From: Taxillus chinensis
Taxonomy: Eukaryota; Streptophyta; Magnoliopsida; Santalales; Loranthaceae
Reading direction: 5' to 3'
Assembly (NCBI GenBank): GCA_023512835.1
Contig: CM042088.1
Location: 5,572,078 to 5,636,077, forward strand
Length of the DNA stretch: 64,000 nt
Part shown: positions 54,466 through 64,000 of the stretch, piece after piece
How the letters are laid out: each line of letters starts with the position of its first letter
Numbering within the stretch: position 1 is the first letter of the stretch
Notes under the pieces: generated by a model
Databases searched by the model: none
What the model was told of the DNA's origin: nothing
The model's input: only the letters and a program-made list of their open reading frames with translations
Program-made: the position numbers and the translations under genes

Positions 54466-55827
54466 TGTTGGATCAAGGCCAAAATTTGGATGATGCTGAT
54501 AAAACCCTATGTAATTTGATTTGAAACTTTGGTCGTTTTATCTTAAGTTATTGCAGAAGATATGATCCTAATCCGGACCTATACTCGTGAGAGCAAAGCT
54601 AAGGACAGGACATATAATCCTGATCCAGACGAGAGTGAGTTTCGTCAAACACTTGGTATATAACCAAGTCTCTGCTTCATATGGAATAAGAATCATTCAT
54701 ACGGACTAATCACTTAAAGCTACGGACTAAGGAATCTGCTCCAACACTTGAAATGGACTAAGTCAAATAGATGCGGAGTAAGAATCTTAGTCTACAAGTC
54801 ACACAGAGTAAGACATAGTTATCACGGAGTAAAAAGGCTAAGTCTTCCACTCAAGCGGACTAAGGAAAAGAAGACACGGAGTAAGAAATCCGAGTCTCCC
54901 ATACATACGGAGTAAGGAACAACTTGTGCGGAATAAGGACCTGAGTCTTTATTCGCACGGAGTAAGGAAACTAGATGCGGAGTAAGGAATCCGAACCTAT
55001 TACTCATGTGGAGTAAGCATGTGCTGATGCGGAGTAAGCACTCCGACCTTCTCATTCTTACGGTGTAAGGAAGTGCTGACACGGAATAAGGATTCCTATA
55101 CTAAATTGATACAGAGTAAGCAATCACTGACACGGAGTAAGGGTCCGAGGTTCATTAACGCGGAGTAAGGAGGCTTACACCGGGTAAACAAAATGCTGCT
55201 TCAACTTATCTCTTCGTATTCAAAATCACCAGCTTGCTGCTTCCCGTTGTAAGACAAACTTGTTGAAAACCTAAAGCATCTTACACGTGGATCACCCGGA
55301 TATGTGGACACAACTTTAATTGAACTTGGGAACCCACAAAGGCACTTATGTTTTGCAAACCCAAGACCTTGAGCTCCACATCCGCAACATTCAAAGCATA
55401 GAGAATTCCGAGGAACAGTCATTGCTACACATAGTCCGGAAGAACAAGTTCCAAGATTGTCTCTCAAGGATGTTTTATATATATTGTAAAGCTTGTACAC
55501 TAAAATTTGAGGAACATGTTGATAGTTCGTGAGTTTTGAAATAAGTGTGTATGTTCTAGAGCTCATTGAGATCATAGAGGCTAATGTGTGAGTCATTTTG
55601 TAAATAGAATATAAGAGTATTTTGCAGTAGATTTAAACGTTTTACAAGCTTGAATCTGCTTCTATTTTGTTGTACTTATCTTTTGATAATAAAACAAAAT
55701 ACTTCTACTATCTGGTTATCTTTTGCATTGATTCTATATTTTAACCAGATAAGTATAGTGCCAAAGAGTGAGAAAAGAGTTTTCGAGAAGAGCCTATTCA
55801 CCCCCCTCTAGGCTCCAGGGACCAATA
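54466..55827 (+). repeat. Element D 3' LTR
   Basis: 1362 bp, TGTTGGATCAAGG to GGGACCAATA, collinear with 2097-3460. It contains the CGGAGTAAGG cluster (54770-55175) and a TTTATATATATT box near 55480. The last dinucleotide is TA where the partner LTR has CA. Confidence 0.85.
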
Positions 55828-55832
55828 ATTAG
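55828..55832 (+). repeat. Right target-site duplication of element D (ATTAG)
   Basis: Exact repeat of 2092-2096. Confidence 0.85.
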
Positions 55833-56208
55833 TTATTGAGTGTGAGTGTGAGTGTGTGTGTGTGTGTATGGTATTTTGGAATAATAAGTATATATATAAT
55901 TATTATAATTATAACTAATGTTTAAAGTTAATTATACAATATTAATTATTTTGATATATTAAATTATCAAGATATATATAGTTTAATTACTTTTTTTATA
56001 TAAATATAAATAAATAAATAAATATATTATTATTATTATTATAAATACATGTTATCTATATACATATATATATATATATCTAGTTATGTAATTAAAATTA
56101 ACAACAGTAGCTTAGCTTAGTGGTTAGCCTTCAATAATAATATGGGTTGGTTTAAGTTCAAAACTTACTAGCTACACATATTTTTCCTATATTTTCCTTG
56201 GTAGGGCG
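55833..56208. other. AT-rich spacer with microsatellites
   Basis: Contains a short TG run (55843-55868) and AT/ATT runs (55975-56080). No gene recognised. It ends in GGGCG, the probable target site of the next LTR. Confidence 0.5.
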
Positions 56209-58084
56209 TGTCACGCCCCCGAATCCCAAGGAACTCGGAACCAAAAACATGACTTCCCTTTGCACACACCCGAAAGGTTAACAGGTTAGTAACTAGCACC
56301 AATAGAGATCACACCGCGGGTGCTCTCAATTATGCAACTTTGTACGGCCATACATCAAGGGTAATATTGTACTTTCAACATACATCAACATGCATACAAT
56401 ATGTCAAACAGTCATACAGACATCACATCACAAACGATATGTAAATACAACTATCCACGGACCTATGTCTGGGATATAATACATAATACAGGACAAGCTC
56501 ATACCTTCTGGAAGAAAGTCCTCCACTAGTCTCGGGTTACACCTGAAAAAGGGAAAATAATAAAGTAAGAATGAGCTATAAGCTCAGTAGGTGACCCCAA
56601 AACTCCACATCACTCCACTATGCAAAACATATAAATCATACTCTATGCTCAGTTTACTCGTGCATCGTGTAGTGTGCACAATCATTAGGACTCAGCCTGC
56701 AAACAACCATTAGGACCCAGACTGTCCACACAGGACAGCTTGTCCATGATCCTCAATAGGATCCTAGCTCAAGGCACTCAGCCCTAGCTCAACAGCTCAA
56801 CCCAAGCCTTAACCTATCATCACAAGCTCAATAGCTTACTGCAACATGGTGAGAACACAAAATAAGTCACAATCCCAAGGCTCAATACTCAAACTAATAC
56901 ACCAACACTAATAAGTGTGGAGAGGCATAAAGGTTTCCAATGTAAATGGTCCTGCTATCCCTTGGAACTGCTAATCTCAAAGCTAGAGCACTGCTGACCC
57001 AGAGACTCGAAGTGCAGACTCAAAGACTCAAAGATCTGCCTTGAAGTGTCGTGCCCCTGGATTCTGAGCACTCACAGAACTAGAAACGTGACTTCCCTGC
57101 GCCCACTCCGGAGGGCGAGGGGTTAGAGACTGATCCATTCCTGTACAATACTACAACGGGGGTCGCATTGTACTTACCAATGATCCAAATACAAGCAATC
57201 AACCAATAATTATCAGTGCAGTCAATATTACTGAATTCAATCAACACCCATAAACACAAAGTAACAAGGTCCAACTATCCAAGTTAATACAACTGTCACG
57301 GACCCGAGTCCGGAAAGGAAATAAATAAAATAATAAGGTCTACGGAATATCCTACATAAAGATGTCCTGCCCAGCTCTGCTGTAGCTCCAACAGCTACTC
57401 CCTCCAACCTGTGGGAACATAAAAAAAAAAATAAAGTAGGGTGAGCACGAATGCCCAGTAAGTGATCCCCAACTCCACCACTTTATCACACAAAATCCTA
57501 GGTCCATATGGTCCGTGTATGCCTGTGCCAATGTAGTGTTCTACCCTATCACTGTAAACTTACACTTAACCACAAATAACGACAACCCGCACATCATAAT
57601 AATTCATTTATTAAAGGCTCACTGAACAATCAAATCATCAATGAAATTTCCACAACCAACTCCTGAGCATCCAGTCACCATCAGGTAGCCATATGTGGGA
57701 CCTGCGGTGTCCCCAATGACTACCAGCCACATATGGGACCTGAGTTAAGCAGCCACGTAGGGGACCTGTGGCCTCTTGCCAGCCCTATGTGGGACCCGCG
57801 ATTAACCCAACCCCTCTACCAGTACCAAGACCACATACAACCAACCAATTACAATCAAATCATAAAGGTAATAATAGCATGCCACAACGGTAATCAGATC
57901 ACTAAGCTGATAACATCCCATCATCATACATCCATACATAAACATGTATACAAGTCCGAATAATATTTACAATACTAGATAAAATTAAGCCATACAATTT
58001 TTTTTTTAAACAAACTAATATTATTCAACCAACCCTATGTTAATTTAGCTATTTACACAAACAAATATCCACCTATAAATATAA

Positions 58085-58097
<13 letters not shown>

Positions 58098-58128
<31 letters not shown>
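58098..58128. repeat. (TA)n microsatellite
   Basis: About 15 TA units preceded by AAATAT repeats. Tyr-Ile frames on the minus strand here are not genes. Confidence 0.9.
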
Positions 58129-58132
<4 letters not shown>

Positions 58133-58728
58133 AGAGCAGGAGGTGGACCGGCCCAAAAAAAAAAGAGGGGCCCGCCCCACCCCACCAGCCCAAGGGGCTG
58201 GTGTTGTCCACGGGGACGGCATTGCCGCCACCCCCCCCCCCTCCTGCTTCCTTCGGCGTGGAGACACCCACGGGACGGCACTAATGCCGCCCCCCCCCCT
58301 TTTTTTTGTCACTCACACCAAGGCACCACGCGCACGCGTCAAGGTTAAACCCTGTCGCTGACCAGACCATCCCTAAAGGTCTGGTGGCCCACCTCACAAA
58401 AGTCCAGGCCATCTGGCCTGGCACAACAATCTGCGGCGCCCTTTTTTTTGTTTTTTAAGGGTTGCTTCATGACGAACTGAACCGGCCTCTGTTAGACACC
58501 GCCCAATACACCAAAACAATATATATAATTATCTATGTATATACCTACGATATACATATGATTTCTTAGAGATAACCGCGTTCACGTAATGGCAGGAACA
58601 GAACACCTACCTGATTGAAGCTCGGGAGATCAAGAACACGACTTCAATTCACTACTCTTTCCAACCAGATTCTGCACACGCACAACGCAAGTAGGGTTTT
58701 ACCCTAGTTCCCCTCTATTTATACTACC

Positions 58729-58730
<2 letters not shown>

Positions 58731-58789
<59 letters not shown>

Positions 58790-58797
58790 TAATAATG
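58731..58797. repeat. (AAT)n microsatellite
   Basis: About 19 nearly perfect AAT units. The following 250 bp are a degenerate continuation of the same repeat. Confidence 0.9.
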
Positions 58798-60190
58798 TTA
58801 ATAATAAAAATATTAGCAGGAATAATCATAGTAATAAAAATAATAATTTATTATAAAAATTAACCTCAAATATTATTATTAATAATAATAATAACCGGGC
58901 ATCAACATTAAATACCCAGATTAATAAAAATTACATAATAATAAATCGTACAACAATAATAACAGGACATGTTTAAATAATTCTTGTAATAATCATAATA
59001 ATATTTAATAATAACTTAACATATTAAAAATCATACTAACAATAATAATGACCCAAAATGCTAACGCTAAGGGCACACTGCCGAATAGATATTCCAAACT
59101 CTATTCGGGGCCTAACTTACAACCGCGCACACAGGTACGGGTCTTTACATGAAGCCTCACTGCTTCGGAGCTCTGCCTCGAAGACTCACTACCACGGAGC
59201 TCTGCTCTGCCTCGAAGATCCTGGAACGCGGCTTCGAAGATCCTAGAACGCGGCTTCGAAGATCCTAGAATGTGGCCTCGAAGATCCTGGAACACGGCCT
59301 TAAAGATCCTGACTCGAAGCTCCTTCGACCTTCAACCCTTCGACGCTTCGACCCTCGGCCTCCTATCCTTCGACCCTTAACCTCCGATACTTCGACCCTC
59401 GGCCTCCAAATCTTCGACCAGGGTACTGTTCATCGTCATTTCTCCCTGTTTTTGTCTAAAATCAACCCAGTGACTCCCAGACGCTCACAAACACACTTTT
59501 CACTTAATAGACTACGATTATATACCCCAAAACTCGTCCTCAATGCCACTAAATCGCATGGTAACAATAAAACTATACATATATATATTCCGATTAGATC
59601 CATCTAGATCTAAAGCTAGATTTCTATGGTTGACTTCTCAACCCTCATACCATATAGAGTTATAAAACCCCTAAATCACAGAAACACAACCACAACTCTA
59701 TATATATACTCTTAACCATAGATCTTAGGTTAAACCATCAGATCCGACCCAGAATTGGGTTTCCCCCAAATCACAGAGTTCATGCTAAATTTCATATCAT
59801 AGCACAAAGTCATGCATATCAAAACGAGATAAGAAGTACAGGAAAACCTACCTTGGCAAGATTCACGATTAAACCAACTCCCAAATCCAAGCTCCAAGCT
59901 CCAAGCTCTCCTCACTCTTTCTCTCTCTTTCACCAAAGTCGTACACCACTAATGACCACACATTGGGAGGTTATCTCACTCTCTCTCTATTTATATTTGC
60001 TGTTAATTCCTTAATTAATATCAATAAATACTCAAAATTACACAAATAGCCTTTCAAGGTCCCAAACTCCAAATTGGACCCAACTACATCCAAAATGCTC
60101 GTATCGCCGAGCACGATATTAAAATGATATCATCATTACCAAATCAAGACTATCTTATAAATAAACCCAAACACAGGTCTTTACAAGGCG

Positions 60191-60475
60191 GGGTGGGTCC
60201 CCATGAAAATAAGGTAAATTTTTATCCCTAGCGAAAAGTTATAAATTTAGTTGTACATTTTTAGCCAAATTAAGCTATAGCTTTTTCTATAACTAAGCCT
60301 ATTAGAGATGCTCTTATATAAGTACTAATTTTCTTTTCTTTTCATTTTTTTTTGGGAGTGAGATACCAATCTGACTTATGCCTAGTTTGTGTAATAACCA
60401 ATACTGCAAGCATTTATGTTTCTTGGTCGAAGCTTACTACTTTTTTACTCGCATGTGAAGTTATTATGTGTTGGG

Positions 60476-60523
<48 letters not shown>

Positions 60524-61639
60524 TGTATGTGTGTATGTATGAATGAATGAAATAATATATGTGAAATAGATATACTTTTAATCACAATAATTAAGGATGA
60601 ATATCAATCTATATAGTCAATTTATATAGTATTTTTGGATCAAACCTAAGACCTTCTGTTTGGAAAAATGGCAAACTAAAACCAGCCAATAAAAGTGAAA
60701 AATTATCGGTCCTTGGTTCAGTTTGGTACATAAGTTTTCAATCGATGTAATCACTCTTAAGTTATTGTAAAACACAAAGAATAACTATTCATAAAGTAAA
60801 TATAAATAATATCAAAGTTTAAGCCATCTAACATAATAAAGTTTTAATGACATACAATATACCAACCCAATGAAGAAAACCGGGCTAGTGTTAGCCTTGA
60901 TATTACAACAATCCAAAATCACTTCTTTGGAAAATTTATTAAAACGGTAATGAATTTTCCTTTGTCTCGTATTCCCCATGACAAATATTTGGTGGGATGT
61001 CTATGATTTGCACCATATAGTAGTTGAAACTTGCCTATAAAAATTAATATTAAAACTAGAGAAAATTAAAAGGCATATCCTACAAGGAATAAATAAGTAA
61101 ATAATGCACTTATATTTTACCTTAGTGTCTTTCAACCTCCATTATCAATATTCTATACGAGCAATGCTATGTACCACTAGAGTTGCATAACCGGTGGATA
61201 ATCATGACGACATGGTAGTATAGTATATTATCATAGAGAGGAGAAAAAATATGAAAAAATCACAACTGTCCACATGAGCCACGATTTCAAGACAATGTTG
61301 TGAATCTGTTACACATATCATTTCTCATTCTATAATCATTAACAATTAATTTATCAATCTTATCTAAAAGTAAATCAATAAGGAACAACAAAAACAAGTG
61401 AAAGAAAATATAAATATAAATATAAGCTTAACAATGAAGACTTTTAGGAGTATATGAGTAGAATTCATTCGATAAACACATATTTGGGATGACCTTATCC
61501 ATTTCCCCAATCCCACTCATTAAAGATTGAAGGTTAGTAGGAATTGATATTCTCAATACCCTAATAAGGTTCTACAAGTTACCTGACTATATACAAAGAG
61601 GGGGTGAATCTGTATACATAAAACTAATTCCTTTTTTTA
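60191..61639. other. AT-rich intergenic DNA
   Basis: No gene recognised. A (TA)n/(TATG)n microsatellite lies at 60479-60550. The 60225-60320 stretch ends in 'attagagatgctct', a phrase common near the ends of plant miniature elements. I could not find a matching inverted end. Confidence 0.4.
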
Positions 61640-62054
61640 TTACTCTTTAAGAAAAAGCAAGTTACTTATTTGTTTTTTATCCTTCCGGGTGTGACCCGAG
61701 ACTAATAAAGGACTTTCTTCAAGGAAAACATGCACACTACTCTGGTGTATGATACAGTGGTGTATTATGTATTGATTATGTATTGTATCCCGGACATGGG
61801 TTCGTAGACAGTTATATTTGCACATTGATTGTGATTTGATGTATATATGACTGTTTAACATATTATATGCATGATGATGTATGGGAAAGTACAGGATAGC
61901 CATTGATGTATGACTATACAAATTTGCATGATTGATGTTACACTAGTGGTGTAGTCTCTATTGGTGTTTGTCACCTACTCCTTGATCCTTTAGGTACGAG
62001 CCATGGAAAGTCACATTCCTGATTCCGAGTTTCTTGAAATTTGGGGGTGTGACA
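61640..62054 (+). mobile_element. Inverted fragment of the 56209-type LTR
   Basis: The reverse complement aligns with 56209-56570. TGTCACACCCCC and AACTCGGAA correspond at the end, as do 'caccaatagagac/t', 'ctgtctacgaacccatgtccggga' against 'tccacggacctatgtctggga', and the 'agtctcgggt-acacc' block. Ends GGGGGTGTGACA at 62054. Only about 415 bp are recognisable; the other end is lost. Confidence 0.65.
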
Positions 62055-63867
62055 ATCACATCTCGAAGCAACTATGATGTCTCCAAATGGCGCAAGCCAG
62101 ATTTGTGTTCGTGCTACTTAGATAACGGATAGTATAGAAAGCGTAGTTGGGACGCTAGAAAGGTTATGAGACACTTCATGCGGCAAAATTGATGGGAGAC
62201 CCTTTGAAGTTCAAACGTGCCAACCTAGTTAAATGCGATGAACACACTTCTAGTCAAGAACTTGACAATAAAAAGTGGATTTGGCCATCCAAAACAAATA
62301 GGTTGAGAATCGGATTCGTTCTTCTAACGAGCCCAAGGCAGGGCAAAACTAGTCTATGTATACTCCAAGCGGTAAGGCTTGCTTATATCACACCAAAGTG
62401 GCTGAGGTGATTAAGTGTCGCGTGAGTTGAAATTCTCACCCCATGACATAGGTCTGAAGCTCTTGATATACTAAATTCAAAGGAACACATCAAAATCTTA
62501 AACAACTTCATTTTAACCATTTGAAATGAACTAGAAGTTGTTTATCATGTTATAATAGATGGTATTTAATATAGAAGACTGTTGAAGGTTTAAATGTTGA
62601 ATAAATGTTCATCAACGATCAACTATTATACATATTAGGTTGTAATAGACTTAACACTCTAGAGCTTAATTTCAGATTGATACTATTTGAACCTAAAAAC
62701 TTAACTTTTGAAAAAGGCGTTATATAAAGTCAAAGACTTTGATGATGAAAGAGACAATGGATATCAACAACAAAAGTAATAAGCACATGATTGTTTTAAG
62801 TTAATATGAGCAAGCAAAGCACGATCAAGTGCACAGAGATTAAGCAGAAGCTCTTCAAACTTCTAGAAGACCTCTGTGACACAATCATTAAGATTTTCTT
62901 TCTCTCTATTTGTATTATGTGTTGTAGATCATTATCACTTATACTTATTCATAATCGCATTGTTGTTTAATAACTCTATTTAATGAACCTCTTGACTAAA
63001 GTACTAGATATTATAGTTTGGTTGTGATTTAAAATAGTTAAGTTTTCAATGAACTCATGAAATTATTTATATAATAAGCACTTAGTGGGACCTGTTACAT
63101 GTTGTGAAAGAGACAGGTTGTAAAGTATGACTTATTATATGTTTTTTTCCTTTCTCAATTTTAATCCTTTTTTCCCCCCCCCCCCCCCCACTCTTTTCTA
63201 GCTCACCTTTAGGGACCAAAAGTATATAATCTACACATATCCAATAATAAACTTTAATAAGTATTATAACATTATGATACTATGATATACAAGAACGTGA
63301 AACACGAAATCTAGCAAATACTAAACAAATATTTCATTTAATAAATGTTTTTAAAAATTTAGGATAAAATGTTGTTGTGCATAGCATCTATCCCAATAGT
63401 TAGGGAAAACTACGAAGTCATCAACATTATTAATGAAAGGTGCAACAAACCTTTATCTGAGGGTGACAACTAGGGAAAGCAAAATTAAAAGTAGAAAAGA
63501 AAAGGGAAGTCTTAGATGAAGGGGGCTCAAATATATAGAGAGAAAACCAAAGAAAGAGCTAATGTTTTTAATGTGATCAAAGTGAGGCTGAAGTGAAACA
63601 AACAACAACAAGCAAGCAAAAAGTAAACAGAAAAGATTATTAAACATAGTAGATGTGTCACTCATATTATATTACCTTTATATTTGTTGTAAATAGTGAA
63701 AAAATAAAAAGTAAGATCAATCATTGTAAGAGGTTAAACCTCAATAATTATAATTTAAGGACACCACACTGGTGATCTCCATAGTATAAGTCAAATTGAC
63801 TTGGCCACATATATCTTATGTTATTTCATTTTTGTATTTACTTTTCATTGTTTTAAGAATTTGATAG
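62055..63867. other. Intergenic DNA, no gene recognised
   Basis: AT-rich. Short open frames at 62189-62410 (+) and 63453-63665 (-, hydrophobic, Leu/Phe-rich) have no recognisable motif, no homology I can name and no clear promoter. A run of about 16 C is at 63174-63190. Confidence 0.4.
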
Positions 63868-64000
63868 CACAAATGGCACTCAAACGCTTTTATAGGTAAA
63901 GGGTTTTGTCAGAATATCTATTACTTGGTCATTTGTGCTTAAAAATCTATAGCATGAATCTACCTTCTTTACCAGCTATTTAATGAAATGATAATAAATA
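63868..64000 (-). pseudogene. Copia RNase H tail, running off the window
   Basis: The minus strand from the window edge reads YYHFIK, stop, LVKKVDSCYRFL, then STNDQVIDILTKPFTYKSV and a stop near 63882. YHFIR and TxDQxADIxTKPL are the conserved end of Copia RNase H (compare YHFIRDH and EDQLAGIFTKPL in element C). It belongs to a different Copia family from B, C and D. The rest of the element lies beyond 64000, and its 3' LTR should lie to the left, in the unassigned 62-63.8 kb stretch, if it survives. Confidence 0.6.

Larger units (their letters stand above)
2097..55827 (+). mobile_element. Element D: Ty1/Copia (SIRE-like), host of the nest
   Basis: Two 1.36-kb LTRs (2097-3460, 54466-55827) in direct orientation are bounded by the ATTAG duplication. 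Removing the inserted elements A (4339-21209), C (21575-44714, itself containing B) and the 1.5-kb insert (48156-49669) leaves an ordered Copia internal region: PBS, gag, protease, integrase remnant, RT, RNase H, spacer, ORF2 and polypurine tract. The polyprotein resembles the SIRE/Maximus lineage as I remember it, in its gag, its DSGCS-type protease and the YVDD RT. Many stops, frameshifts and deletions make it incapable of movement. By eye its LTRs differ at about 14 of the first 245 positions, the highest value among the nested Copia copies, which fits its role as the oldest layer. Confidence 0.85.
57047..59149 (-). mobile_element. Inner solo Gypsy-type LTR
   Basis: The plus strand starts TGTCGTGCCCCTGG and ends GGGTCTTTACA (2103 bp). 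It is flanked by a perfect TGAAG duplication (57042-57046, 59150-59154). It lies in the outer LTR, whose sequence is continuous across it. On the minus strand it begins TGTAAAGACCCGTACC, nearly the same as the solo LTR at 23366, and has TATAAATAGAGG at 58712-58723. Within it are the TA and AAT microsatellites. Confidence 0.82.
56209..60185 (-). mobile_element. Outer solo Gypsy-type LTR (interrupted)
   Basis: The plus strand starts TGTCACGCCCCCGAATCCC at 56209 and ends GGTCTTTACA at 60185. Excluding the inner LTR it is about 1.87 kb. Flanks GGGCG (56204-56208) and AGGCG (60186-60190) look like a TSD with one mutation. A minus-strand TATAAATAGAG box at about 59986-59996 shows transcription would run right to left. 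A TCGAAGATCCTGGAACGCGG-type short repeat lies at 59180-59310. No coding region. Confidence 0.7.

Noticed and set aside
58045..58361. Tyr-Ile repeat and Pro-rich frames
   Set aside because: They span the TA microsatellite and homopolymers inside a solo LTR.
62189..62410. 73-codon plus-strand frame
   Set aside because: No recognisable domain and no supporting context; expected by chance at this length.
63453..63665. Small hydrophobic protein on the minus strand
   Set aside because: Leu/Phe-rich frame in AT-rich DNA with no signal-peptide-like cleavage pattern, promoter or known family; likely chance.

Overview
This window is plant nuclear repeat DNA, almost certainly angiosperm and probably eudicot. 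It is built nearly entirely from LTR retrotransposons nested inside one another. I found no convincing host gene, tRNA or rRNA. The species cannot be told from the sequence. All coordinates and identities were read by hand, so boundaries may be off by a few bases where no target-site duplication (TSD) is cited.

Layout, outermost first. (1) 1-2091: left flank with a 24-bp minisatellite and the decayed end of a Tat-like Gypsy LTR. (2) Element D (2097-55827, + strand, TSD ATTAG) is an old Ty1/Copia element whose polyprotein resembles the SIRE/Maximus lineage. It hosts most of the rest. (3) Element A (4339-21209, - strand, TSD CTTTC) is a Gypsy element of Tat/Ogre type sitting in the D gag. It carries two tandem ORF1 copies, gag, protease, RT, two RNase H domains and integrase. 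Its protease is split by a solo LTR of the D family (12259-13407, TSD GAGTC). (4) Element C (about 21575-44714, - strand) is a second copy of the Copia family, also in the D gag. Its left LTR end and the adjoining D gag are deleted. A Gypsy solo LTR (23366-25146, TSD TCCAC) sits in its ORF2. (5) Element B (35284-44124, + strand, TSD GCTTC) is a third Copia copy inserted in the 5' LTR of C. (6) A 1.5-kb TG...CA insertion (48156-49669) interrupts the D RNase H. (7) 55833-64000: right flank with one solo Gypsy LTR inside another (56209-60185 containing 57047-59149), an inverted fragment of a related LTR, microsatellites and the tail of another Copia RNase H at the edge.

The most interesting content is in the Copia family A second, sense-oriented ORF (ORF2) lies between RNase H and the 3' polypurine tract, where SIRE-type elements carry their env-like gene. 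It does not look like an envelope. It has an N-terminal domain faintly like a plant transposon-associated domain, a Pro/Ala/Ser-rich linker, a predicted coil, a basic nuclear-localisation-like patch and a C-terminal Ulp1/SENP-type cysteine protease (peptidase family C48) domain. Only element B keeps the whole His-Asp-Gln-Cys catalytic set. C has Cys to Tyr plus a stop, and D has lost the Gln-Cys segment.

All the pol genes are broken by stops, frameshifts or deletions. Hand-counted LTR divergence over about 250 bp (D about 6 percent, A and C about 3.5-4 percent, B about 2 percent) agrees with the nesting order.
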